A stretch of 11,628 nucleotides of DNA from Solirubrobacterales bacterium (GCA_003157595.1 PMKB01000197.1:1-11628); one strand, 5' to 3'. Shown: positions 1 to 6,434, counted from the first letter of the stretch. The notes: generated by a model not told the origin, from the letters alone. Numbers and translations are program-made.

Positions 1-46
1 CTTGCGGGACGCTCTGCTTACTTTCCTTTATCTATACAAACTTACT

Positions 47-54
47 AAAAAAAA
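47..54 (-). terminator. T8 tract after tRNA-Ser
   Basis: On the minus strand, eight consecutive T residues begin nine bases after the 3' end of the tRNA-Ser gene. They lie in a 60-base stretch that is only about 35% GC in an otherwise very GC-rich window. No stable GC stem is visible directly before the T run, apart from the tRNA itself. It may be a simple T-tract stop for the tRNA transcript or just an AT-rich spacer. Confidence 0.35.
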
Positions 55-62
55 CTTCTTTG

Positions 63-150
63 CGGAAAGGGGGGGATTCGAACCCCCGGTACCGGAAACC
101 GGTACAACGGTTTTCGAGACCGCCGCATTCAACCGCTCTGCCACCCCTCC
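63..150 (-). tRNA. tRNA-Ser (anticodon CGA, reads UCG)
   Basis: The minus strand folds as a class II tRNA of 88 nt. The acceptor 5' arm GGAGGGG pairs with CCTTTCC through three G-U pairs, and the discriminator is G, as is usual for serine tRNAs. The anticodon stem GCGGT/ACCGT encloses the loop CTCGAAA, giving anticodon CGA. A long variable arm (ACCGGTTTCCGGT) and a T arm GGGGG-TTCGAAT-CCCCC follow. The long variable arm and the anticodon both indicate serine. The 3' CCA is not encoded (the next bases are CAA), so it must be added by the CCA-adding enzyme. The gene follows tadA on the same strand, about 125 bp downstream of it. Confidence 0.95.
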
Positions 151-163
151 GGATGACGGCTGC

Positions 164-169
164 AGGCTA
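164..169 (-). promoter_or_regulatory. possible -10 element for tRNA-Ser
   Basis: The minus strand reads TAGCCT, which fits the TANNNT form of actinobacterial -10 elements. It ends 13 bases before the tRNA 5' end, compatible with a short leader. No convincing -35 hexamer sits 17 bases further up, so this is only a weak candidate. Confidence 0.25.
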
Positions 170-238
170 AACGATCGCACGTCCGTCGCGGGCGGCGCAC
201 CCGAGCGCGCTCCAGCTTCGTCCCCGAGCTGTGACGCC

Positions 239-254
239 GCGGCGATCGCGCCGC
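239..254 (-). terminator. GC-rich stem-loop downstream of tadA
   Basis: A perfect 6-bp inverted repeat, GCGGCG-ATCG-CGCCGC, lies 21 bases past the tadA stop codon. It could end the tadA transcript or separate it from the tRNA gene. There is no U tract, as is often the case in very GC-rich actinobacteria, and such stems also arise by chance at this base composition. Confidence 0.3.
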
Positions 255-275
255 ACGCTCTCCGGCCCGCCGCGC

Positions 276-740
276 TCAGCGCCGCTCGCCGAAAAAGTCG
301 CGCAGCAGCGCCGCGGACTCCGCCGCGAAGAGCCCCGCATCGACCTGTGGGCGATGGTTCAGACTTGGCTCGCCGAGCACGTCGAGCACGCTGCCGGCGG
401 CGCCGGCCTTGGGATCGCCGGCGCCGTAGACCACGCGCGGCAGGCGCGCAAGCACGATCGCCCCGGCGCACATCGCGCACGGCTCGAGGGTGACGTAGAG
501 CACGCAGCCGAGCAACCGCCAGCGACCGAGCGCTCGGGAGGCTTCGCGGATCGCCAAGACCTCCGCATGGGCGGTGGGATCCTGGCGCAGCTCACGCTCG
601 TTGTGTCCAAGTGCGGCGACCTCGCCGTCGTCAACGACGACGGCGCCGACGGGGACGTCATCGTGCTCGAGCGCGCGCTCGGCCTCGCGCAGGGCAAGCC
701 GCATGAAATGCTCATCGAGCGCGATGTCTGCGTCCAGCAC
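276..740 (-). CDS. tadA: tRNA-specific adenosine deaminase TadA
   Basis: This enzyme deaminates adenosine-34 to inosine in the wobble position of tRNA-Arg(ACG), an essential cytoplasmic step in decoding CGN codons. The 154-residue product is a complete cytidine-deaminase-fold protein of the usual TadA length. Zinc and proton-transfer residues are in place: H58-A-E60 in TAHAE, then P87-C88-A-M-C91. The PVGAVVV strand lies at 30-36. The GTG at 740 is preferred because it includes the N-terminal helix ALDEHFMRLALREAE that family members carry. An internal ATG at 704 would cut this helix, and the open frame upstream (to 974) overlaps the divergent protease gene. Shine-Dalgarno support for the GTG is weak. 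The gene is divergent from the protease and followed by tRNA-Ser on the same strand. The family assignment is firm; the exact start is less so. Confidence 0.93.
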   Translation of the reverse strand: MLDADIALDEHFMRLALREAERALEHDDVPVGAVVVDDGEVAALGHNERELRQDPTAHAEVLAIREASRALGRWRLLGCVLYVTLEPCAMCAGAIVLARLPRVVYGAGDPKAGAAGSVLDVLGEPSLNHRPQVDAGLFAAESAALLRDFFGERR

Positions 741-840
741 CCGACCAGCTAAGCAGGACCGGGACCTTCGCGGGCCGCCGGTGTGCAACGTTACGCTTAG
801 CGGGCTCGTGGTCGACTGCGCCCTCGGCTGAGCGCGACAA

Positions 841-2352
841 ATGTTCCATCGCCCTGCTCTTCCCGGCTGGTCCACTAGAGCGCTCCTCGGAGCGGTCGCG
901 CTCGGCGCGATCGCACTCGGCGGCGGCGCGACCACGCCGACGCCGTCGATCGCGGTCCCACAGCCGCGGGCCACAGCGCCTTACGCCCAGGGCGAGGTCG
1001 TGGTCGGCTTCAGGCCCGGCACCACGCGCGCGGCAACCCGCTCGGCGCTCGCTCGTACCGGCGTCGAGCGCCCGAGCACGCCGCTTGCCCCGTTCTCCAC
1101 CGTCGCGCTGCGCCACGGCCTCAGCGTCCCCAGCGCACTCGCCCGACTGCGCGGGCGGCGGGCGATCGCCTGGGCCGTGCCCGACTACATCGCCCACGCG
1201 GCGCAGGCGCAGAAGCCGTTCGTCCCCAACGACCCGGGCACATCGGGCAAACCCGGCGGATGGGAGCAGCTGCAGTGGAACTTCGTCGGCCAGTTCGGCG
1301 TCAACGCGCTGCAGGCGTGGGCCAACGTCGCCGCCGCGGGCCATCCGGGCGGCGCCGGCGTGATCGTTGCCGTGCTCGACACCGGCGTGGCCTACGCCGA
1401 CCACGGGCACTTCGTCCACTCTCCGGACTTCCGGGCCGGCGAGTTCGTAAAGGGCTATGACTTCGTGTCGCACTCGCCCTATCCCGAGGACCACAACGGC
1501 CACGGCACTCAGGTCGCCGGCACGATCGCGGAGGCGACCAACAACGGGATCGGCGTCACAGGACTGGCCTACGGTGTGCGGCTGATGCCGGTGCGGGTGC
1601 TCGACTCGCAGGGCGACGGGAACGCGTCAGCAATCGCGAAGGGGGTCTACTACGCAGTGAATCACCATGCCCAGATCCTCAATCTGAGCCTCGAGTTCAC
1701 GGCCGGAACTGTGAAGCCAAGCTCGATCCCGGAGCTCATAGACGCGCTCAACTATGCCCACCGCAAGAATGTCCTCGTCGTCGCCGCCTCAGGCAACGAG
1801 CAGAGCGACCAGCTGTCATACCCGGCGAAGGCCAGGTGGGTGGTTTCGGTCGGCGCAACGACCGAGGACGGATGCCTGGGCGACTACTCCAACTACGGCG
1901 CCAACCTGACGCTGGTGGCACCCGGCGGCGGTCCCGACTCGTCGCTGCCGCACAACGACGCCGACTGCCACTCGAGCGCCACGCAGGATGGCGACATCTA
2001 CCAGGAGACCTTCGCCGACGTGGAGTCGCCGAGCGTGCGCGTGTTCGGACTGCCGGCTGGCTATTACGGCACCTCAATGGCGGCGCCGGCCGTCAGCGCA
2101 ACCGCCGCCCTGATCATCGCCAGCGGCGTGATCGGGCAACACCCGAGCGTTGCGGCGATCACCGCCCGCCTGCAGGACACGGCGACCCTGCTCGGACCCG
2201 GCAGGAGCGATCGGCGCTACTTCGGCGCCGGCCTCGTCGACGCCGCCAAGGCGACCGGGTCGACGGGCTCTACCGGCGTGACGGGACCGACCGGGTCGAC
2301 CGGGTCGACCGGCGCCACCGGCACGACCGGATCCTCCGGCACCACGGGATAG
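841..2352 (+). CDS. secreted subtilisin-like (S8) serine protease with collagen-like C-terminal tail
   Basis: A predicted exported endopeptidase of 503 residues. Residues 1-30 form a signal peptide (basic start, hydrophobic core ALLGAVALGAIALGGGA). Residues 48-120 resemble a fervidolysin-type prodomain (GEVVVGFRPGT, then a region ending WAVPDY). The catalytic domain spans about 145-470. It has the full triad D180 (VAVLDTG), H221 (NGHGTQVAG) and S412 (GTSMAAPA), plus the oxyanion Asn319 in AASGN. C345 and C376 could form a disulfide in the exported protein. Residues 472-503 are a low-complexity Gly-Xaa-Thr tail. An in-frame TGA at 829 and the following ATG at 841 limit the start; no strong ribosome-binding site is seen. 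The gene stands alone, divergent from tadA and convergent with the stress-protein gene. The class is certain; the substrate is unknown. Confidence 0.93.
   Translation: MFHRPALPGWSTRALLGAVALGAIALGGGATTPTPSIAVPQPRATAPYAQGEVVVGFRPGTTRAATRSALARTGVERPSTPLAPFSTVALRHGLSVPSALARLRGRRAIAWAVPDYIAHAAQAQKPFVPNDPGTSGKPGGWEQLQWNFVGQFGVNALQAWANVAAAGHPGGAGVIVAVLDTGVAYADHGHFVHSPDFRAGEFVKGYDFVSHSPYPEDHNGHGTQVAGTIAEATNNGIGVTGLAYGVRLMPVRVLDSQGDGNASAIAKGVYYAVNHHAQILNLSLEFTAGTVKPSSIPELIDALNYAHRKNVLVVAASGNEQSDQLSYPAKARWVVSVGATTEDGCLGDYSNYGANLTLVAPGGGPDSSLPHNDADCHSSATQDGDIYQETFADVESPSVRVFGLPAGYYGTSMAAPAVSATAALIIASGVIGQHPSVAAITARLQDTATLLGPGRSDRRYFGAGLVDAAKATGSTGSTGVTGPTGSTGSTGATGTTGSSGTTG
2254..2349 (+). repeat. collagen-like Gly-Xaa-Thr triplet repeat in the protease C-terminus
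   Basis: About eleven in-frame triplets, mostly TGS, TGV, TGP, TGA and TGT, run to the end of the protease. At the DNA level the unit GGGTCGACC recurs, with two adjacent copies. Gly occupies every third residue, as in bacterial collagen-like proteins, but Pro is almost absent and Thr dominates, so a stable triple helix is not assured. It may act as a spacer, a surface-exposed stalk or a glycosylated tail. Confidence 0.85.
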
Positions 2353-2363
2353 CCGTCCAGCTC

Positions 2364-2387
2364 GCGACGCGAAGGCGCCGCGGTCGC
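2364..2387. terminator. stem-loop between convergent protease and stress-protein genes
   Basis: GCGACGCG (2364-2371) pairs with CGCGGTCGC (2379-2387), leaving one bulged base and a 7-base loop. It fills most of the 46-bp gap between the two convergent stop codons, so it could serve as a bidirectional terminator. No T tract follows in either direction. Confidence 0.4.
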
Positions 2388-2398
2388 AAGAGCGGCCT

Positions 2399-2842
2399 CT
2401 ACGGCGTCCGGATGATCAGCACCGCGCACGGCGCGTGGTGTGAAATCCGGTTCGGCACCGAGCCCAGCAGGAATCGCTTCGCCCCGGCCCGGCCGCGGTT
2501 GCCGACGATGATCAGATCGGCGCCGCGTTCCTCTGCGACGTCGAGGATCGCGTCCGCCGGGTCTCCGCGTTGGGCGTAGAGGTCCACCTCGACGCCCGCG
2601 GCCGCGAACACGGCGGCGGCGGCCGCGAGCGTCGCGTCGACGGCCTCGCGCGGGCGCAGCACCCATCCCGACTCCGAGCGCACGCCGATCCCGCCCTCCG
2701 CGTCGTGCGCGCTTGGCACCGGCTCATAGACGCAGACGAGGTGGACACGGGCTCCTAGCGCTCCGGCCAGCTGCGCAGCCTGCCGCACCGCCTCGCTGGC
2801 GGTCTCGGAGCCATCGGTGGCGACGACGATCGATTCAAACAT
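2399..2842 (-). CDS. universal stress protein, UspA family, ATP-binding type
   Basis: A single-domain Usp protein of 147 residues, the usual length. Such proteins bind ATP or sense stress in the cytoplasm and often dimerise; their exact roles vary. The first strand reads MFESIVVATDGSETA, the canonical Usp opening. The ATP-binding signature G-2X-G-9X-G-S is complete: G114-N-R-G117, nine residues, then G127-S128, with the final strand APCAVLIIRTP. This points to the ATP-binding (MJ0577-like) branch and not the non-binding UspA branch. The ATG at 2842 gives a natural N-terminus, though a strong ribosome-binding site is not visible. A tiny membrane ORF ends 18 bases upstream on the same strand and may be co-transcribed. 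The gene converges on the S8 protease gene. Confidence 0.93.
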   Translation of the reverse strand: MFESIVVATDGSETASEAVRQAAQLAGALGARVHLVCVYEPVPSAHDAEGGIGVRSESGWVLRPREAVDATLAAAAAVFAAAGVEVDLYAQRGDPADAILDVAEERGADLIIVGNRGRAGAKRFLLGSVPNRISHHAPCAVLIIRTP

Positions 2843-2860
2843 CCGCGAAGGCGATGGTAC

Positions 2861-2956
2861 TCAGGCGAGCTTGACGACCGCGATGACCATCCCGGCGACG
2901 ACGAACACGACGATCGCTCCCTGCAGCCACAGCCATGATGGCGACACGACCGACAC
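2861..2956 (-). CDS. candidate 28-31 aa single-span membrane protein
   Basis: A very short open frame ending in TGA at 2861 encodes up to 31 residues. From the second GTG (2947) the product is 28 residues: a short start with tryptophans (SPSWLWLQG), an uninterrupted hydrophobic stretch rich in V, I, A and F of about 16-18 residues, and a C-terminal KLA. AGGG lies eight bases before the GTG at 2947, which favours that start; the GTG at 2956 is the alternative. Its stop is 18 bases before the universal stress protein start on the same strand, so an operon is possible. The composition is that of a small transmembrane peptide, but no family is recognised. A chance frame cannot be excluded at this length. 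Confidence 0.45.
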   Translation of the reverse strand: MSVVSPSWLWLQGAIVVFVVAGMVIAVVKLA

Positions 2957-3066
2957 CCTAGTCGCTCGTCCCGCAACGCCGTCGCGCAAGCTGCGAGCGG
3001 CTGGCGCCGACTGGCCCGGACGCAGGCAGCGGCGGCACCGACGGCGGGACCGTTGGTGGCCGGTCG

Positions 3067-3113
3067 CGCCGGCGTGAGCGAGGACGCCGCCAGGCGGCGT
3101 CCAGACGCCGGCG
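3067..3113 (-). terminator. two-tier nested inverted repeat downstream of the GH26-like gene
   Basis: The inner part is a perfect 10-bp inverted repeat, GGACGCCGCC (3082-3091) and GGCGGCGTCC (3093-3102), around a single A. It sits inside an outer perfect 9-bp inverted repeat, CGCCGGCGT (3067-3075) and ACGCCGGCG (3105-3113), with small asymmetric internal loops of 6 and 2 bases. The outer edge lies 44 bases past the hydrolase stop codon on the minus strand, so a strong terminator or mRNA 3' stabiliser is likely. A protein-binding palindrome is the alternative. No T run follows. Confidence 0.5.
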
Positions 3114-3157
3114 AGTACGGTGCAAGGTTCCGAGCAGGCCCACCGGCGCCGCGGCGC

Positions 3158-4201
3158 TCAAGCGGCAGCGAAGGCGAGGTAGCGCGCGGGCGCGAGCACT
3201 CCGCGGAGCGCGGCGGCGGAGCGCGGGTCTGCGGAGAGGCTGAACGGCCCGCTGGTCGTGAAGCCCTGGTTGTAGAGCATCATCTGCACACGCTTGTGGG
3301 AGTTGACCCAGGCGAAGAGCTGGGCGACGAAGGCCGGGTTGTCGCCGCCCCAGATCGCCCATTCGCCGAACGCGAACGGCTTGTGTCGGAACTGCTTGTA
3401 GAAGGCGTCAAGACCTGTGAAGTTGGGGAACTTGCTGTAGAAGTCGGTGCCGACCCAGTCGACGTAGGCGTTGCCCGGGTAGTAGGTGGCAGCCGTGTTG
3501 GCCGGGATGTTCGGCGTGCCTGCCGTCTCCGGCGTCCAGACGAACGCGACCGGCGAGTGCGCAACCGAGGCCGCCGCTGCGATGCCGTGCAGTCGTGGCT
3601 GACCGAGCGCGGCAAGCTCGGAGTCGATCGTGGCGACCGGTCCGCCACGCAGCACCGTCACCACGCGGCGCCACGCCGCGATGAATTGCGCCGGCGAGTA
3701 GGCCGGCCCGCGCGAGGTGCCGTCGACGTTGATCGCGCAGTAAGGGTTGTTGGCGTTGTTCATCTCCGGCAACAGCCGGATGTAGACCGGCTTGTTGTGA
3801 CTTGCGATCAACTGGCTCAGCGTGAGCAGATAGCCGTCGCCGTCACCCTGGGCGATCTGCCCGGGCGTGATCACGCCGTGACCGAGAGCGCCCGTCCCGA
3901 TGTGCAACATCAGGCGCGCGTGCGCCGCAGCGGCGTCGTTGAACGCGAAATGAATCGACTGGCCCCAGGTGACAAACTCGCCGTACACCGCCGGATGCTT
4001 TCCGACCTCGCTCGCGAACGAACCCACGGCACCGCTCGAGACGCCCGTGTAGACAGACCCGGCCGGCGGCAGCAGGGCCGTTGCGGACGGGACCGCCGGT
4101 GGCGCGCCCGCGGCGCCGGCACCGGCGACGGCGGTGAGGCCGGCCAGTCCGAACGTGGCGGAAACCGCGACGGCGAGAGCGGCTTTGGTGATCGGGCGCA
4201 T
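3158..4201 (-). CDS. secreted GH26-like glycoside hydrolase
   Basis: A predicted exported TIM-barrel glycosidase of 347 residues. The ATG at 4201 is chosen because GGGAG precedes it at a short, workable distance and a signal peptide follows at once (MRPITKAALAVAVSATFG, then an Ala/Gly-rich cleavage region near residue 35). The frame stays open to 4324 but the extra residues look non-coding. Candidate catalytic residues are E146 in RLLPEMNN (acid/base, the R-x-x-x-E-M-N pattern of clan GH-A/GH26-like enzymes) and E280 in FAFGEWAIWGG (nucleophile). WVGTDFY at about 249-255 is another typical barrel strand. GH26 members are mostly beta-mannanases, but this sequence is remote from them, so the substrate is unknown. 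It is divergent from a glycosyltransferase, hinting at a shared role with an extracellular glycan. The glycosidase call is good; the exact family is moderate. Confidence 0.78.
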   Translation of the reverse strand: MRPITKAALAVAVSATFGLAGLTAVAGAGAAGAPPAVPSATALLPPAGSVYTGVSSGAVGSFASEVGKHPAVYGEFVTWGQSIHFAFNDAAAAHARLMLHIGTGALGHGVITPGQIAQGDGDGYLLTLSQLIASHNKPVYIRLLPEMNNANNPYCAINVDGTSRGPAYSPAQFIAAWRRVVTVLRGGPVATIDSELAALGQPRLHGIAAAASVAHSPVAFVWTPETAGTPNIPANTAATYYPGNAYVDWVGTDFYSKFPNFTGLDAFYKQFRHKPFAFGEWAIWGGDNPAFVAQLFAWVNSHKRVQMMLYNQGFTTSGPFSLSADPRSAAALRGVLAPARYLAFAAA

Positions 4202-4509
4202 ACTCTCCCATCGGCGCCCGTGCGGCGGCTGGCGCACGGCGTAGACGAACGGTTGATCGAGGCCGCGCGCGGCCCGCTCGAGGGCAGCGCTCGCTCGCGT
4301 CGCCAGGCGCGGCGCCCAAGACAAGCGACCGCACGAAGGTCTTGATCACCCGAGAGCGACCGCGCCGATGGACCGCGGCTCGCCGGGCCTCGAGGGCGGC
4401 GAACGGCTTGCCGCAGCGGCCACGCCGCCCGACCGACTAGCATCCGCGCGTCCCCTGGACCCGGCGGCGCCTGCGCGCCGCGACGGCGGTTCAACCCCGG
4501 GCCGCATCC
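4202..4509. other. 308-bp divergent intergenic region, hydrolase / glycosyltransferase
   Basis: No convincing gene is visible here; the open frames that cross it are extensions or antisense shadows with no ribosome-binding site and Arg/Pro/Ala-rich translations. It must hold the promoters for both flanking genes. GACTAGCAT at about 4434-4442 contains a TAGCAT that could be a -10 element for the plus-strand gene, but no well-spaced -35 was found. No repeats or clear operator palindromes were seen. Confidence 0.5.
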
Positions 4510-5922
4510 GTGAAACAACCGCTCGGACAAAGACTGCGCACGCTGGCAGGTCGCGAACACCGCGCGGCACTTTTTGCGCGCTGGTTCCCGCGGAGGATCG
4601 ACCGGATCCTGCTGGCGGTGGTCGCCGTGGTGATCATCGCGGGGACGGTGGCGCGCGTGGATGTGATCGGCTCCAACGACCGCGTCTCGGTCGACGAGGG
4701 CGGCTACATCGCCAACGCGGACCGGATCCTCGAAGGCCAGCAGATCGCGACCTACAAGTGGGCGCCCGGGACCTCGCTGATGTTCGCGGCCGCAGCGGTG
4801 CTGCGCGGCACCCCGCGGATCTCACAGGCCACCCACTCCCACGGCATTGCGCAGTACTCGCAGCTCGTCGTCGAGTTCCTCACGCTGATCCTCGTGGCGG
4901 CGCTCGCATGGATCCTCGCCGGACCGTGGGCGGCGCTGGTCGCGGTCGCGCTGATGGCGACCTACGAGCCGCTGATCGACATCACGCGCACCTACCTCAG
5001 CGAGCCGCTTGGCGCGCTGATCCTGATCGCGACTGCCGCATCGATCTGTTGGGCGCGCAAGCGCGATCTGCACTCGCTCGTGCTGGCCGGGATCGTCGCC
5101 GGGCTCGCGGGACTCGTGCGCGAGGACTACGCGGTGGCGGTCGCGGTGATCATGCTCGGCCTGGTGATCAGCGGGTACCCGAGTCGGCGCGCAGCGGTCG
5201 GGCGTGCGCTCCTCTACGGCCTTGTGGCGCTCGCGGTCGTGACGCCCTATGTCGTGTACGCATCGATCAAGGAACAGCGGTTCACGCCGATCGTCAGCGC
5301 CGGCCCCCACGCGTTCTTCCTCGGCACCTACCTGCCGGGCGGTGGCAACCAGTTCATCGACATCAGCGTGACCGCGAAGACCGTCTGCCGGCACTTCCGC
5401 AAGACCGACCCCGGTTACTGCCACCTGCCGCCCGGCGACGCGCAGGGCCTGTTCGCGCTGGTCCAGTCCGAGCACCCGGGCGACTCCGACCAGGCCGCGG
5501 CGCAGGCCGCCGCGTTTCACAACCTCGACAAGTACATGCTCGGCGAGCCGCTCAAGTTCGCGCACATGCTCTGGAACAAGGCGTGGAACATGTGGTCGTT
5601 CCCGTGGAGCGGCGGCAACTCGGTCGGTGGCGGCGGACTCGCGCGAACGACCAGCCTCTTCCAGCACCAGCTCTACTCGGCAATCGCCTGGATCGGCATG
5701 CTGCTCGGCCTCGTGCTGCTGCGCCGTCGCTGGGCGTTCGTCGTCCCGGTGCTCGCCATGCTGGCGATCGCCGTGCTGAACACCTTCTTTGCGATCACCC
5801 CCCGTGACAACGTGCGCTTCATGCCGTTCGTGTTCCTCTACGGCGCGGTCGGGGCCGTTACCGCGCTGCGCCTGCTCGCGAAGCGCGTCGGCGAGCGACG
5901 CGCCAGGCCCGCGACCGCCTGA
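4510..5922 (+). CDS. GT-C fold membrane glycosyltransferase (PMT/ArnT-like)
   Basis: An integral membrane protein of 470 residues with about ten hydrophobic segments. The first is at 31-48 (RILLAVVAVVIIAG), with further ones near 118-136, 138-151, 166-180, 188-220, 232-250 and 388-455. The first extracytoplasmic loop carries the acidic pair D62-E63 (RVSVDEGGY), the position of the catalytic Asp/Glu in GT39/GT83-type enzymes that use polyprenyl-phosphate sugars. TYLSEPLGALIL (161-172) and the C-terminal RDNVRFMPFVFLYG also fit this superfamily. C293 and C304, in a large loop rich in Gly and Pro, could form a disulfide outside the membrane. Translation most likely starts at GTG 4510; no good ribosome-binding site is seen. 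It probably transfers a sugar to a lipid, glycan or protein on the outer face of the membrane. Donor and acceptor cannot be read from the sequence. Confidence 0.78.
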   Translation: MKQPLGQRLRTLAGREHRAALFARWFPRRIDRILLAVVAVVIIAGTVARVDVIGSNDRVSVDEGGYIANADRILEGQQIATYKWAPGTSLMFAAAAVLRGTPRISQATHSHGIAQYSQLVVEFLTLILVAALAWILAGPWAALVAVALMATYEPLIDITRTYLSEPLGALILIATAASICWARKRDLHSLVLAGIVAGLAGLVREDYAVAVAVIMLGLVISGYPSRRAAVGRALLYGLVALAVVTPYVVYASIKEQRFTPIVSAGPHAFFLGTYLPGGGNQFIDISVTAKTVCRHFRKTDPGYCHLPPGDAQGLFALVQSEHPGDSDQAAAQAAAFHNLDKYMLGEPLKFAHMLWNKAWNMWSFPWSGGNSVGGGGLARTTSLFQHQLYSAIAWIGMLLGLVLLRRRWAFVVPVLAMLAIAVLNTFFAITPRDNVRFMPFVFLYGAVGAVTALRLLAKRVGERRARPATA

Positions 5923-5930
5923 GCCGGAGG

Positions 5931-5958
5931 GCGCCCCGGCCGCGATCGCGCGGGGCGC
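5931..5958 (+). terminator. nested GC-rich stem-loop after the glycosyltransferase gene
   Basis: GCGCCCC (5931-5937) pairs with GGGGCGC (5952-5958), and the space between contains a perfect 10-base palindrome CGCGATCGCG (5941-5950). It starts eight bases after the glycosyltransferase stop, so it is a good candidate for a U-less terminator ahead of the VOC gene. Confidence 0.45.
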
Positions 5959-5993
5959 GCGAGCGCGCTACGCTCCAGGCTCCCGCTGCAAGG

Positions 5994-5999
5994 AGCGCC
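5994..5999 (+). promoter_or_regulatory. ribosome-binding site of the VOC gene
   Basis: GGAGCG, within AAGGAG, lies a few bases before the ATG at 6003. It is one of the few strong Shine-Dalgarno sequences in this window and fixes the start of the VOC protein. Confidence 0.7.
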
Positions 6000-6002
6000 A
6001 CG

Positions 6003-6422
6003 ATGACCACCACGCAACTCGTCAGCGGCGTCGACTTCGTTTCGCTGCCGACGCACGACCTCGAGGCCGCCGTCGAGTTCTTCGGCACAACCCTTGAGCT
6101 GCCGTGCTCAGTGCATCTACCGGATCGCAACTTTGCCGAGTTCGAGACCGGCAACCTGACGCTCGGCGTGATGAATGCGGAGGCAATGGGGCTCCCCCAC
6201 AACGTCAGCACCGCGGTGATCGCGCTGCACGTGGATGACGTCGCTGCGGCGCGCGCGAAGCTCGAGGCGCGCGGTGTGGCCTTCCAGGGCGATGTCTTCG
6301 ACACCGGTGTCTGCCACATGGCCTTCTTCGCCGACCCGGACGGCAACGCGCTGATGCTGCACCACCGCTACATGCCGCGGACCCAGGAGCAAGCAGGCCA
6401 ACAGGCCGACAGCGGGAAATAG
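6003..6422 (+). CDS. VOC (glyoxalase/dioxygenase fold) family protein
   Basis: A 139-residue protein with two beta-alpha-beta-beta-beta halves: residues 7-60 (VDFVSLPTHDLEAAVEFF opens the first) and 72-123 (ALHVDDVAAARAKLEARGV, then FADPDGNALMLHHRY). It belongs to the vicinal oxygen chelate superfamily, which includes glyoxalases, extradiol dioxygenases and resistance proteins. The usual metal-binding His of the first strand is replaced by Phe12, and the usual Glu of the last strand (GN-x-x-E-L) is Met118. H76 is kept. It is therefore unlikely to be a classical metal-dependent glyoxalase or dioxygenase, and may bind a small molecule or use other ligands. The ATG has a strong ribosome-binding site. 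It converges with pobA, 41 bases away, but nothing ties it to that pathway. The last 15 residues are polar and probably disordered. Confidence 0.85.
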   Translation: MTTTQLVSGVDFVSLPTHDLEAAVEFFGTTLELPCSVHLPDRNFAEFETGNLTLGVMNAEAMGLPHNVSTAVIALHVDDVAAARAKLEARGVAFQGDVFDTGVCHMAFFADPDGNALMLHHRYMPRTQEQAGQQADSGK

Positions 6423-6434
6423 CAGGGTCCTCGA

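Noticed and set aside
28..480. A 150-codon open frame on the minus strand crossing tadA and the tRNA
   Set aside because: Its C-terminal part is the translated tRNA-Ser gene (SGGVAERLN...GGSNPPLS), a well-known annotation artefact, and the rest is the wrong frame of tadA.
741..840. Divergent promoters between tadA and the protease gene
   Set aside because: TACGCT at 792-797 resembles a -10 element, but no -35 at a sensible distance was found, so no promoter is called.
2254..2349. Short direct repeats considered as a CRISPR-like or satellite array
   Set aside because: The repeats are in frame, about 9 bases, without spacers, and encode Gly-Xaa-Thr triplets at the end of the protease.
3053..4345. 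A 430-codon open frame on the plus strand opposite the hydrolase
   Set aside because: Its translation is Arg/Asp/Gly/Val-rich without a domain, and the minus-strand frame has a signal peptide, catalytic motifs and a ribosome-binding site. Long antisense frames are normal at this GC content.
4368..5807. A 479-codon open frame overlapping the glycosyltransferase in another plus-strand frame
   Set aside because: It is Arg-rich and hydrophilic with no motifs, while the overlapping frame gives a proper multispanning membrane protein.
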